Assembly (NCBI GenBank): GCA_037389465.1
Contig: JAZARR010000247.1
Location: 1,612,001-1,676,000, forward strand
DNA from: Baylisascaris procyonis
Lineage: Eukaryota > Nematoda > Chromadorea > Rhabditida > Ascarididae
Length of the DNA stretch: 64,000 bases
Direction of reading: 5' to 3'
How positions within the stretch are numbered: the first letter of the stretch is position 1; every line of letters begins with the position of its first letter. This document shows, in pieces, positions 13,314 through 25,226 of the stretch. Position numbers and translations under genes: made by a program. The notes below the pieces were generated by a model that did not search any database, was not told the origin of the DNA, and worked only from the letters and a program-made list of their open reading frames with translations.

Positions 13314-16090
13314 TCTTCGACGTCTACAAGAAAATATTTCAACTATATATAGACAACTTCACGTGACATATGCGCCAACTGGATTTAAATTCTGCGGCGG
13401 AATTTCCATCTCTTTAAAAAAAAAAAATTTACCACGTCACTTTTGTGATTCTATTGCTAACGACAACACAACAAAAAAAAAAAAACGATTAGCTAATCGA
13501 ATTTCTAGATGATTTGCTACTCTTTTTATATTTGCATCATTGTTTTTTTGTCTCAAAAGCAATTAAGACCTTTAATTCTCTCTTGCTTTATTTTATTGTA
13601 GTTCATTAAATCTTTTGATTAATTAATGCCAATAAGTGTTAATTGCAAAAAAAAAGTATTTTAGATATGTTTGTATATTCCAAGAATTGCTTAAAGTGTT
13701 GCTGAAAAAATATGTAAAAAATTCAATACTGAACTATCGTTCAGACAATTTTACTGACTGCCTAGGGCATATCTGTGGAACGCTATCAGTGAATACGAAA
13801 TTCCTTACAAATTTATTCACAAAAAGAAACGCACCATTTATTTTGCATTTGCTGCGTCTTAACTATGAAACCATCGTCAGCATCTTTTTTTTTTGTCTCC
13901 AATGAAGAGAACCTATACGAATAGGTACTCAAATTTGCGCTGGAAAGCTATCAGTTCATAATTGAACTATTGCAACATTATCGAATATGATCCATTTGCA
14001 ACGGCTGACAAAAGCGCCGTTTACAAAGTTGAAACATGCGGAAAGATGAATGGGATGGAGTTATTTAATTACAGATGTTAATGAAACGATCCTTGCTTTC
14101 ATGTCTTGTCATACTGTCGATTTTTGCAAATTTTTTTCCCTTGTTTTATTCTTAAACAACTCATTTCAATAATCAATTTTTTTTTTTTTAAATCAACAAT
14201 CTTAAACAACACAATTCAACGAGTTTATTTTTTCTACAAATCAAATCGAATCATATTTGATAGAATTTTGGCCAACTAATTTGAGTAATGAATACAGAAA
14301 GAAGCATAATAATAAAAGATCCACCAACATAACCAAAACGCTAAAAAGAAGAACGGTGGGTGTGGCCGAAATTCTTTAAGGCAATCATATTGCAGTAAAC
14401 ATAGAGGCAGAAGCAAAAAAAAAATTAACGAGGAGCACATCGATGACAACCTGTTTGCAGCACTTGATGCACAATCAGGGAATATTTCCTTTTTCCTTCA
14501 CAGCTGTTTTCCGAAATGAACACCTTCATAAAAGAATCAAAATGCAAACGCCCATCTTAAGTTTTTTACCGGTACAGTGTCGCTTATTCCAGTTTAAAAA
14601 AAATAGTTTTTCCTTAACCTTGGTATTTCGGCCTTCAAATTTGGCACTCAAAGTAACACATCTTTTCAGTTGAAAAAAACATCACGAAGTTATACTCTTG
14701 CAGAATCGATGATCATTAAGTTGGGTGATATAATTTGTGCTTGATCGGTTGTAATATAACAATCAACTCCTCTCAAAGTAGAAGGAAATTTTTGTCGCAA
14801 TTAAACTGGAATATAGTATGGAAGAAGAAAAAATTTGAAGTGTTTATGACTGTGATTATTGTCATTCTTCAATTGAATTATGTTGGCAGCTAGCTGGCTA
14901 TAAAAATAAATGATATGAAATCTTTTTAAATAAAAACCATATAAGGACGAAAAAAAAAAATGCGTTGCAAACTCAACGTCTAGATACCCGAAAAGTAATG
15001 TCGTTTGCTAAACCTATCAAATTTCATTGCATTGCTTTAAATGCAATGATTCATGCAATGCAATTCAATTCTCTACCTAAATAGAACTGGTTTCGGGTAT
15101 GATTTCATCGGATGATGTTATATAAATGAGAGATTCTTTGTCACTTAAAATGTATCATATTTATGAAACGGAAATATTTATAGACAAAAATATCATAGCA
15201 TTATTGAGATTAAATTCACTCAACCATCTTTAATAGATGGATATCAATCATAATATTCGTGGATCGATGCTGTTTCTTAGTCATAAGGTGATAGAAAATT
15301 TTTTTTTTATTCATCGAGAAATTCGAAGTAGGCATCAACAATAACAAAAAAAAAACAAAAAAACAATAACAACAACTTCAATATTATTGCGCTTAGAAAA
15401 TGCTTTTTATATATTATTCTCTATGCAGTGTATTTATAAAATAATTGATAAATTTAGCGTTATCATATGTTAAATTCGATTGATAATTGATTTTAGAAAT
15501 AAAGATACTAAGAGAAATTTTTTTACGATAGAAAAAAAATTTGTATGGATGTAGATATTCGATGAAAGATCCGAACAATAATTGTCGTAATGCTTCTTTC
15601 TTTTGGCTTTAAGCTGTTCAAAAAAAGTGGGATTTCGATTATGATCGCTTATCTGAAATAATGAAAAAAAAAATTATTCAAACGATAAAAATGATTGAGA
15701 AGAAAGCCTTATAACTTATAGGTTTATTCTCTCTAAGCATTTCGTTCGCCGATGAATCTTTACCACGAAGCTGCATATTAGGCGAGTTGAGTGTCGTTCT
15801 ATTTCTATTTCACCCTTTAGAAAATCATTTCGAAATGCGCATTAAACCTAAACATGAAGAAGCTAGAAAGTAAACAAAAAAGAACATTTAAATGCAAATT
15901 TTACCATTTATTAGTTATCAAAAATATTCTGTGATGCGACTGAATCCTTGAAGTCTTCTTGTGATGATCTCTCATCTCCTTTCGTTTTCGAAGCGCGTAG
16001 ATCAACTTTTTTCACTTCTAAAATGAGTAGACCCGAAATAGGTTTTTTGAAGATTATTACAGCAGAACTTTTTTCTTAATTGTCGAGATA
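13314..16090. other. intergenic, AT-rich, no supported gene
   Basis: About 2.8 kb between the end of the kinase gene and the start of the Fn1-module gene, both on the minus strand. It holds many A and T runs, and a candidate AATAAA for the kinase gene at 15912-15907 (minus). No splice-supported coding sequence was seen. Confidence 0.5.
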
Positions 16091-19000
16091 TTAATATAAT
16101 AATGGTAAACCTTTTCCAGTTGAAGGCTTTGGATTAATTGCGCTTTTCGCATCAATTTTCGCCGTCGATTTGTTAGATCCCTTTTCTTTTCGCACTTCCA
16201 ATTTCAATTCGGCAATCGCTTGTTTAAGTTTATCAGCAATAAAGCGATAATTTGGAGTGGCATTTCGATTGACCGACATAAGATATGTGTTGATTGCATA
16301 GAATTGACGAGGTGCACGATTTAGAAGAATGAATGCTGGGCAATGATTAGTTTTCAGTAGTGCCAAAATCTGCAGCAATAACTTTTTTTATATTAAAATA
16401 TAAGATTTCAGACAAATAATAAAAATTTTTTTGCAACATCTATTTATTCGATGATATTAGCACTTTTTTATGTTCTATCAATTTCCATTGAATAAACTGA
16501 TTCCTTTTTTTTCCATAGAAATTAAAAATTTCAAAGATTTTATCTCAGCACTTAATGTTAAGTTTTATTCAAATTATAACGTATTAACAAAAAAAAACAA
16601 CTTTGTATTGAAAAAAAAAACAACTTAAGAGTGTAGGGATAACATCATGGTGGCATTCGCACACTATTTGACTAATGGCATAGATTAGTGCATCAAGAAG
16701 TTTCATCCATTGAATTATTTATCCCAGCTAGGCCTTTTTCGTCACCAAATACGGTTTTGTGCTTCGATGAATCCGTTCGTCATACGCATCACTCTTTTTC
16801 TCATGCTCACCATAGGAAAACTCGAGCTAATATCATGGTGCATGCTAATTACAGCATGGAATCCTTGGCGCAAATGTCCTATGGCAGAAGTGATTCAGCG
16901 CGCTATTGGATATATATAGCAGGTGTCCGATGTGCATTGAATTTTTCCACAAAAAATAGCGAAATAGTTTAAAAGAAATAACGTTATGATGTGTTGGCTA
17001 CCTTATTACTGCGCCTGTAGGTCCAAGGTAGTGGCTGGACAGGAGTAGGCGATGAATCGTAGAGTTCACAGCAGACATATAGCCATCCAATAAGGTCATC
17101 AAAGCGATTCTGTTCCCGACCTTTTTGCGCCCAACCACTTGCCCACTCGGGAGTTCCGCGAAAAGGACATGTGGTGCGTGGAACGCGAACCTGCAAACCT
17201 CACAACAAATATTGAATTTCATATTCTCGGTTATATTATCTGAAGCTGTTATGATGGTGCTATATTTTGATGAAGAATGATGTCGTAATAATGCACAAGA
17301 ATTTCACTTCTGAACTTAATATTAGTACTGAAATAAAGCTTAATATTAGTACTGAAATAAAAAAAGATTTACTTCATAGTTTCGTATCGTCACCTCTTCC
17401 TGCGATCAACATAGGTTCCATTTGTCTCTTCTTCCTTTATTCCTTTATTTTCATTCCTTTTTACTTTCTTCTTTAATGATATCTATTTTTTAGATTCATT
17501 TTTCGAAGATTTGTTCAATTAAAAAATTTCTATGGAAATGTACTGTAGCGGAGATTTCAGAATTATTTTCTCCGCAACGGTTAGGTCCATCGAGCTGGAA
17601 TCTGCCTTCCTCGACACGGTTTTAAAAGCTCTATCAAACGAGATATAGATTGTTAGATTTCGGGAGAAAAGTTCAAAATGGAATTGACCGGCCAGACTTT
17701 CTGAAATCTCGGTTTTTGCGATTTTGGGGGTTCTTCTTCTTTTTTTGGGGGTTCGCCGCTGTTTCATATGGTGTTAAGCGGTTTTTTGATTCTTCATTAG
17801 CTCGCCGAGACCTCTCGAACGGAACATGAAACAACGCTTGAGGGCAAAGAGGAGCCGAGAAAAAAAATCGCAAAGATCGCGTCTTTCCGATCCCGGAATT
17901 TTTTTCTCGTCAACCGTTCGACTTATGGAGCTACGGTTTGCTTCCTACAATTCAACTTTGAAAGCTCTACTAAATGATATATAACTCGGTTCATTTGGGA
18001 ACAAAAGTTGAAAACCGATTCGATCGGCCAGAATTTCTGGAATATCGATTTTTGCAATTTAGGGGGTTCTGGTTCTCGGCCAGTATTTGATATCGGTAAA
18101 AGTGGTCTTTTGCTTTTTCATGAGCCTGCCGAGACATCTCGAACCATATATGGATCACCGCCCAAGAACGAATACGAGCCGAGAAAAAAATTCCCAAATA
18201 TCGCATTTTTCCGATCCTAAGGGGGTAGGTAGGTAGTACATGGAAATTTTGGAAAAACACTTTTTCTCTCCGATTTCGACGATTTTGGTATCAAACGAGA
18301 AAGCTCGATGAGCTGATCACGGCAACATACATTGCTCGCTATTTTACATGAAAAAAAGGAAACTACAGGTGCACGAATGTTGCAGTTCCTATACAATTGT
18401 ACTGTAACTGCGATCCCGGAATTTTTTTCTCGTCAACCGTTCGACTTATGGAGCTACGGTTTGCTTCCTACAATTCAACTTTGAAAGCTCTGTCGGATGA
18501 TATATAGCTCGGTTCATTTGGGAAGAAAAGTTGAAAACCGATTCGATCGGCCAGAATTTCTGGAATATCGATTTTTGCAATTTAGGGGGTTCTGGTTCTC
18601 GGCCAGTATTTGATATCGGTAAAAGTGGTCTTTTGCTTTTTCATGAGCCTGCCGAGACATCTCGAACCATGTATGGATCACCGCCCAAGAACGAATACGA
18701 GCCGAGAAAAAAATTCCCAAATATCGCATTTTTCCGATCCTGAGGGGGTGGTACATGAAAATTTTGGAAAAACAGTTTTTCTCTCCGATTTCGACGATTT
18801 TGGTATCAAACGAGAAAGCTCGATGAGCTGATCACGGCAACATACATTGTTCGCTATTTTACATGAAAAAAAGGAAACTACAGGTGCACGAATGTTGCAG
18901 TTCCTATACAATTGTACTGTAACTGCGATCCCGGAATTTTTTTCTCGTCAACCGTTCGACTTATGGAGCTACGGTTTGCTTCCTACAATTCAACTTTGAA

Positions 19001-22000
19001 AGCTCTGTCGGATGATATATAGCTCGGTTCATTTGGGAAGAAAAGTTGAAAACCGATTCGATCGGCCAGAATTTCTGGAATATCGATTTTTGCAATTTAG
19101 GGGGTTCTGGTTCTCGGCCAGTATTTGATATCGGTAAAAGTGGTCTTTTGCTTTTTCATGAGCCTGCCGAGACATCTCGAACCATGTATGGATCACCGCC
19201 CAAGAACGAATACGAGCCGAGAAAAAAATTCCCAAATATCGCATTTTTCCGATCCTAAGGGGGTCGGTAGTACATGGAAATTTTGGAAAAACACTTTTCT
19301 CTCCGATTTCGACGATTTTGGTATCAAACGAGAAAGCTCGATGAGCTGATCACGGCAACATACATTGTTCGCTATTTTACATGAAAAAAAGGAAACTACA
19401 GGTGCACGAATGTTGCAGTTCCTATACAATTGTACTGTAACTGCGATCCCGGAATTTTTTTCTCGTCAACCGTTCGACTTATGGAGCTACGGTTTGCTTC
19501 CTACAATTCAACTTTGAAAGCTCTGTCGGATGATATATAGCTCGGTTCATTTGGGAAGAAAAGTTGAAAACCGATTCGATCGGCCAGAATTTCTGGAATA
19601 TCGATTTTTGCAATTTAGGGGGTTCTGGTTCTCGGCCAGTATTTGATATCGGTAAAAGTGGTCTTTTGCTTTTTCATGAGCCTGCCGAGACATCTCGAAC
19701 CATGTATGGATCACCGCCCAAGAACGAATACGAGCCGAGAAAAAAATTCCCAAATATCGCATTTTTCCGATCCTGAGGGGGTGGTACATGGAAATTTTGG
19801 AAAAACACTTTTCTCTCCGATTTCGACGATTTTGGTATCAAACGAGAAAGCTCGATGAGCTGATCACGGCAACATACATTGTTCGCTATTTTACATGAAA
19901 AAAAGGAAACTACAGGTGCACGAATGTTGCAGTTCCTATACAATTGTACTGTAACTGCGATCCCGGAATTTTTTTCTCGTCAACCGTTCGACTTATGGAG
20001 CTACGGTTTGCTTCCTACAATTCAACTTTGAAAGCTCTGTCGGATGATATATATGCTCATATTTTTGCAGAAATATTTCTAATTTGTTTCTTTCGGAATG
20101 AAATGTTTGAAATTTTACCTGGCCAACTTCATCAGTATACATTCTTGTCATTCCTAGATCGAACAATACAACAAACGGTTGTTCGCGACTAAGAATGCCC
20201 ATATTGTCCGGCTTCAGATCGCGATGTAAAAGACCTTCACGATGCATGTCATGGATACCTAGAACGAGTGCCGCTTTCTAATCTGCTTATGCGTGATCTT
20301 CGACAAACCACCCTTAACGATGTAGTAATATCGATTGTAATCTACCTACGTTTCTACATTCAGAAATAGAATTTGGACCAGTTTATTGTTTGTGATCCAT
20401 TGCGAGCAATTCATAAAAGCCCGCAAAACTCCTTGCTACTCTGATGAAAATTGGGGGAGCGAAGGAAGCAGAATGGAATAGTCAAGCCAATCAAAATATG
20501 CATTTCTGAATGGTTAGAAACAACTTCGGAATTACTGCTAACATTGTGGATCAATAAAAGATCTGCAGCGATCACTTCAGCAGTTAAATGATTGCCTAAA
20601 TGACTGGAACCTGATCCAAAATGTAAGAAAAAACCTTGCAAAAACTTCCGTTTACAGCCTACCTCAGTAGATGCAGCATCAGCTATTTGTCTGTTGATGA
20701 TACTTATGAAGATAATATCGAAATGAACTGATAAAGTGATATAATGACTAATTATCGCATACAATTCAAATCTATCAGTGAATTTACTGATAAGAAAGTA
20801 TTAACTCATTTATTTCCTTCCTATCATATCACTGCAACAATTCACCTTTGAGTAGCTGTAACGATGCTTCCGTCACTTTAAGTTTTCTTTCGATCCCAGT
20901 GAACTAAAACAGCACACATCATATAAACTCGATGCCATCACTCCACAATGCCATTCCTAGAGGTAGTGATGACTGTCGGATCTTAGTCGATCATGTATTG
21001 AAACGAACATTTTCACAGAATAGTCTGAAACTACTATCTACCCTAAAATAAGTATTTTAATAAGTTACATATTTTTTAACACTTTTTCTCAGCATAAAAG
21101 CAGCTATATCTGTTAAGGCATAAATAGGATGATGGTCCCGAATTCTCATGCCAACATTCACTTGAGAGCCAGCTATTTAAAAGATGGAAAATAAACCATG
21201 TTTTTTAAATACTAGAAAAGAATACAATACCTGATTAAGATAATCCAGGATAGCGATTTCCGCCTTCTCGAGCACCATAAATTGCATCGCTTCGCCATTC
21301 TGATCTGCGAGTACGCCCTTATCAAGTAAACGGACGATGCTTGCATTAGGGTTCTAAAACGAGTAATTCAATAAATGCGTTCAATATACGGTAGCTATAG
21401 AGTAAGCGTGATTGATCTACCGAATATAGTAAAGGCCAAAGTAGGCAATAGGTAAACTGGAAGAAGTGGACAGTGTCCATCTGTATGTTTATGCGAACGC
21501 GGCATGCTTTTAACCTCTGTGGCTTTCGTCCTGATCGCTTCATGATGAAACAAACCCAATAACATCACCTTGCGCCAAAGTGGAGACATTTGCTAGACGT
21601 ATATTCGTTAGCAACCCTAGCGCTTACGGGACTAGCTTAAAATTCCAAAACATAAGCTTCTACTTGTTGCCTTTCTAAAGTCGCTAGCACTTCAAAGGTT
21701 GATCCTTCTGCATCACAAATAAGATCATCCATTCGACAAATTTTAGTGCGAACATTTTCCATCCATATGAGAGCTATTATGAAACGTCTAAATCATTGTT
21801 GTGCTTAATACTACTTGCTAGGTCTATTGGTTAAATCATTACACTTAAACGGTGAATGACATCGGTTTAATAATAAAGGAAATGCGGCGACCTGCTTGTA
21901 GATTTTTTCAAGGATAAACGCTTCCCATTCGGCGGTTTGATTACCTGCATCATCACCCACCGATTTGGCCACTTTAATAACTCCTTTTACACCTGTCTCG

Positions 22001-22435
22001 ACATCCTTTACCGCAAATACCACTCCATAGGTGCCCTCATTGATCGTCTCGGTAACCTAAACTCTTTCGTTACAATTCAACACATCGACGATCGAAGCGC
22101 TTTTCCTCGTTTCCAACTATTTAGACGGCTGTCAGCAATTATACTTGAATGTTATAAAAAAATGCAATTATTTGTGAAGTCAGAAAGCGGAAATGACCTA
22201 AAAGATCATGTGTTAAGCGATAAAAGAAACCTGCCAACGTTTATTGAATGGTGCAATTGAACGTAAATGCTCTGCCAAAGCGTGCTTCTCATCCACAGAA
22301 GCTGATCCCTCATCCTGAAACCATTCTGATTTGCAAAATGTTCAATCTGGCAGCAATTGCCTCATATGCAAATCACAATTTTTTTCTTACTTATTCTGCC
22401 TGCAAAAAAAGAACTCAATAATTTAGATAATCTAT

Positions 22436-22482
<47 letters not shown>

Positions 22483-24989
22483 TTTGTTTGTTTATTTACT
22501 TATTTATTTATTTCAATGAACACAGCATCCATTATGAATACATGTAACATATAATGATAATATTTTAATGTAGATAATAGATAATAGATAATCAAGGTAA
22601 TAGATAGTAATACATGTAGTAGATAATGTAGAATGTAGATAATCAAGAAACGTATTTTCCTATTCGTTAGTTTTCATTCGTTCATTTCAAATTATACATA
22701 AAATTCTGAAATGTTATCCCTTTTAGCAATATTAATTATAACGATCATCAGTTTTTGCATCATTCCTCCCATTCGTCCTCCAATCTCCTATTTCGTTTTC
22801 CAAAAATTTGATAGTTTCCGAAAGTTTCGACGGCTTCAAGCATAGCGGCTTGACTTTATTGAATGCCAATATCGAAAAATTATTACTAATATGAAAGCGC
22901 ATTATCTGCCTTATATTTTAGAAATGTAATCGTTATTTAATTTCTTAGTGTTTCATTTATTATAATTATTTTGAAATCATAACTGAAGACGAAATCACTC
23001 GAAATTACTGAAAATAAATCTTGAAAATATATTAAAATTACAAAATGATCAATAAGATACCGTAATATTAATGCTTCTCTTTATACTTGATGGAGCCATC
23101 ATAGATGCAGGAAAGGTGCCAACGGTACGTCTTTGTGCAGGTTTTACACAACTCAACTGAAATATGCTAAAGTTGTTGAAAATATTTTCATCCCAATCAA
23201 AATGCATTCTATGTGATCATTCAATGAAAAAAAAAATTCAATAAATATTGCTTGCGATAAAAAAGTTCCATTCATATAGCGCATAATTATGATCATCAAC
23301 GAATGCGAATATTTCTTCGGTCCACAATTCCCTTCTTTACTGCTTCGATAGAATTGGGCATTGTGTTGGAAAATTATACCCATAGGTATGAAAGATGCAT
23401 AAAATTCAAACAAGGGTATATAGATAGCCTTGGTTTTGCTATTTTTTGTTCCAGTGTATTTAACGTTTTACTATAAGATTGGTGAATAAGAAAATTTCTG
23501 CTCGATTCGATCAGATCTACGGAGTGAGCAAAATACGATGAATAGATAGAGATGTCAATGCAGTTAAAATTTGATCAATATCTATAAAATTGTTCCCTTG
23601 TAATAGAAGATTCGGTTATGCAAAATTCTTCTCAAAAATAACAAAAGGTATTAATAAAAATGGTAGCAGGTATTCATCCTAGAATTAATTCTAGTATTCA
23701 AGAATTATCGTTTGCACTCATATGCAAAAAATATTTGCATAGAATTTCGCGCTTCCTACTATTGGAATCCTAAAGTTATTGAACATGTGTATTTATAGAC
23801 TGCTTGCTCTAGTTGATATCTTAATGAAAAACTATGGAAAAAAACTACGACTAGAAACGACTATCACTTCTGCGAGCTCAGTATCGCATAGATTAGGCAC
23901 TAGCATCGCAATGTTAGTACTTAATTATGAAGAAGAGGTTTTAGATGTTTTTGGCAACAAATATACTGACTATTAACAAGTTCCACCTATAGTAAAACTC
24001 GAGTCAATGAATACGAAACATTCAGCTATATATAAAAATAATGCGACATAAATCGTTTGCAAAAATATTGTAGTAAAATTGCAAGGCGTTGCATAAGATA
24101 TTGCATTGTAAAGTATCATTTAACATTGTTGATTATTCCGATGACGTTTCTAAGTTAATTCGAATCCATTTATCAATTTCGCAAATACAGAATTCATTAG
24201 TGATTGAATCCGAAGGAAAGAACCATCAATTACATACATCCTTGGTGGCCATTTTTCTAGCTTGATCCATCTTTCTTTTAGTATATCGTTCCGGTCTCAT
24301 TGAGCGTTCACTCTGCTTTTTTTTGCTCCTCAATAATGTCGCTACTATGCTTTTGCGTTGTTTCACTGATTTTTGCCTGAATGAATATGCAGAAAAAAAT
24401 ATGTGAACTTAAAGAATGCGTTGAGTGCAGTATTTATCTGCTGATTATATACTTACGCATAATTTTGAGGATGGCTTCAAATGAACGAAAATTTGACACC
24501 ATTAAAAGAACTATAAGAGGAGAGAGGCGGAGAGGAGGAGGAGGAATGGAGGAGTGGATGGAGGAAAGAGCAGAGAGAAGATGGTCATATCATGTGAATC
24601 GTCACTGAGAACTGAAAGAAAGACCATATAAAACTTGCATTATATATGAGCATAGTGTAAGCGAACAATTAGAACCGACATCTGAAGAGAATCAATATTT
24701 TTTCGAGTGTGAAATGAGTTGAAATTTTTATTTCTATAGATAACGAAGCAATATCTGGTTTAATATCCGGACATCTAATATTCCTCTAAAGCTTTCTCCA
24801 CAAAAAAATTGTGATTAAATGAACAAATCATAAAAATATTAAAGAAAATACAATAAACATGCTTTCTAGGGATCGCCGTTGGAAAATCTTACTACAAGCT
24901 TGATAGACTTACTCCTCTTCTTTGATATCCGTTTGCCTCACTGATGATGGAGGCGGAGGAGCTGCCGCCGGAGCATTATTCGCCGCCAT
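16091..24989 (-). CDS. CK1/TTBK-like protein kinase, with an apparent 1-base frameshift
   Basis: Eight exons: 24989-24913, 24376-24238, 22314-22231, 22056-21892, 21353-21231, 20345-20119, 17190-17002 and 16369-16091 (TAA). If one base is restored in exon 6, the product is 427 aa. Residues 1-100 are a low-complexity, basic leader starting MAANNAPAAAPPPPSS. The kinase domain shows a glycine loop INEGTYG (105-111, first Gly replaced by Asn), VAIK-type Lys 128 (GVIKV), catalytic loop HRDLKPDN (237-244), DLG in place of DFG (259-261), and GTPEWAS then FDDLIGWLY and LPW, which mark the CK1 group, closest to tau-tubulin-kinase-like members. The tail is Lys-rich. CK1 kinases phosphorylate Ser/Thr; the substrate is unknown. 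Exon 6 is 227 nt where 228 would keep phase, and the frame breaks at a T-run at 20275-20277. The HRD and metal-binding motifs are otherwise intact, so an assembly error is as likely as a pseudogene. Confidence 0.8.
17535..20055. repeat. satellite-like tandem repeat, ~514-523 bp unit
   Basis: The landmark CGATCCCGG recurs at 17888, 18411, 18926, 19444 and 19958, giving periods of 523, 515, 518 and 514. Copies from 18411 onward are nearly identical; the 17888 copy is slightly diverged. A strongly diverged partial copy (17535-17887) lacks about 165 bp found at the end of the others, between two CGATCC sites. The array ends in a partial unit near 20055. Open frames of 70-89 codons recur on both strands in each unit, but they are periodic by-products. 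The array lies in the ~2.9 kb intron between kinase exons 6 and 7. Confidence 0.93.
20275..20277 (-). other. frameshift point in the kinase gene
   Basis: Upstream of this homopolymer exon 6 reads GGLSKITHKQI in one frame; downstream it reads AALVLGIHDMHREGLLHRDL in another. The first frame hits TAG seven codons on. Three A residues on the minus strand would need to be four to join the two. Exon 6 starts and ends at phase 0, so its 227 nt length independently shows one missing base. Confidence 0.7.
20411..20764 (-). other. unassigned 117-codon open frame inside a kinase intron
   Basis: An uninterrupted minus frame with an ATG lies in the intron between kinase exons at 21231 and 20345. Parts look protein-like (ending HQSSKEFCGLL), and a GAG|GTAGGC donor sits inside it. 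It does not match any expected kinase segment, since the flanking exons already join sensibly. It could be an alternative exon or chance; I cannot assign a function. Confidence 0.15.
22433..22514. repeat. (TTTA)n microsatellite
   Basis: About 80 bases of TTTA units with a few TTTG interruptions, in the intron between kinase exons 2 and 3 (24238 and 22314). Confidence 0.92.
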
Positions 24990-24999
24990 CCTTTCCAAG

Positions 25000-25009
25000 C
25001 TGACGATGC
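25000..25009 (-). promoter_or_regulatory. putative trans-splice acceptor of the kinase gene
   Basis: On the minus strand GCATCGTCAG ends at 25000, ten bases before the kinase ATG. It lies about 136 bases past the DPYD poly(A) signal, the spacing seen between genes of nematode operons. The pyrimidine content is weak, so use of this site is inferred. Confidence 0.4.
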
Positions 25010-25135
25010 AAACCGCTCAAGAGCACCACTATTGTGTTGAATGAAACAAAGCTATCACCAACGCAGATTTGCTCTCTTCGATATTTACGTATAAAAACGA
25101 TATAAAATATTCAGATTTTGCAACAACATACACTT

Positions 25136-25141
25136 TTTATT
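25136..25141 (-). terminator. AATAAA poly(A) signal of DPYD
   Basis: AATAAA on the minus strand, 86 bases beyond the DPYD stop codon and about 150 bases before the next gene's ATG. Cleavage would follow some 10-20 bases later. Confidence 0.65.
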
Positions 25142-25226
25142 TATCTAAGCAAACAGCAATAAATATAAATATGAACTAGGTGGATCGCATATGCAATGAA
25201 GCATGGATAAATGCAGCAAAAATCGT

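Noticed and set aside
18008..19776. Repeated 70-89 codon open frames on both strands at a ~515 base period
   Set aside because: They are the same frames in each satellite unit, on both strands at once, with no splice or start context. They reflect the repeat, not genes.
21600..21775. Minus-strand frame (MENVRTKICRMDDLICDAEG...) between kinase exons 4 and 5
   Set aside because: Neither phase nor acceptor lets it be inserted, and the flanking exons already form a continuous kinase domain.
22357..22554. Frame rich in LFIYLFIY
   Set aside because: It is the TTTA microsatellite in a kinase intron.
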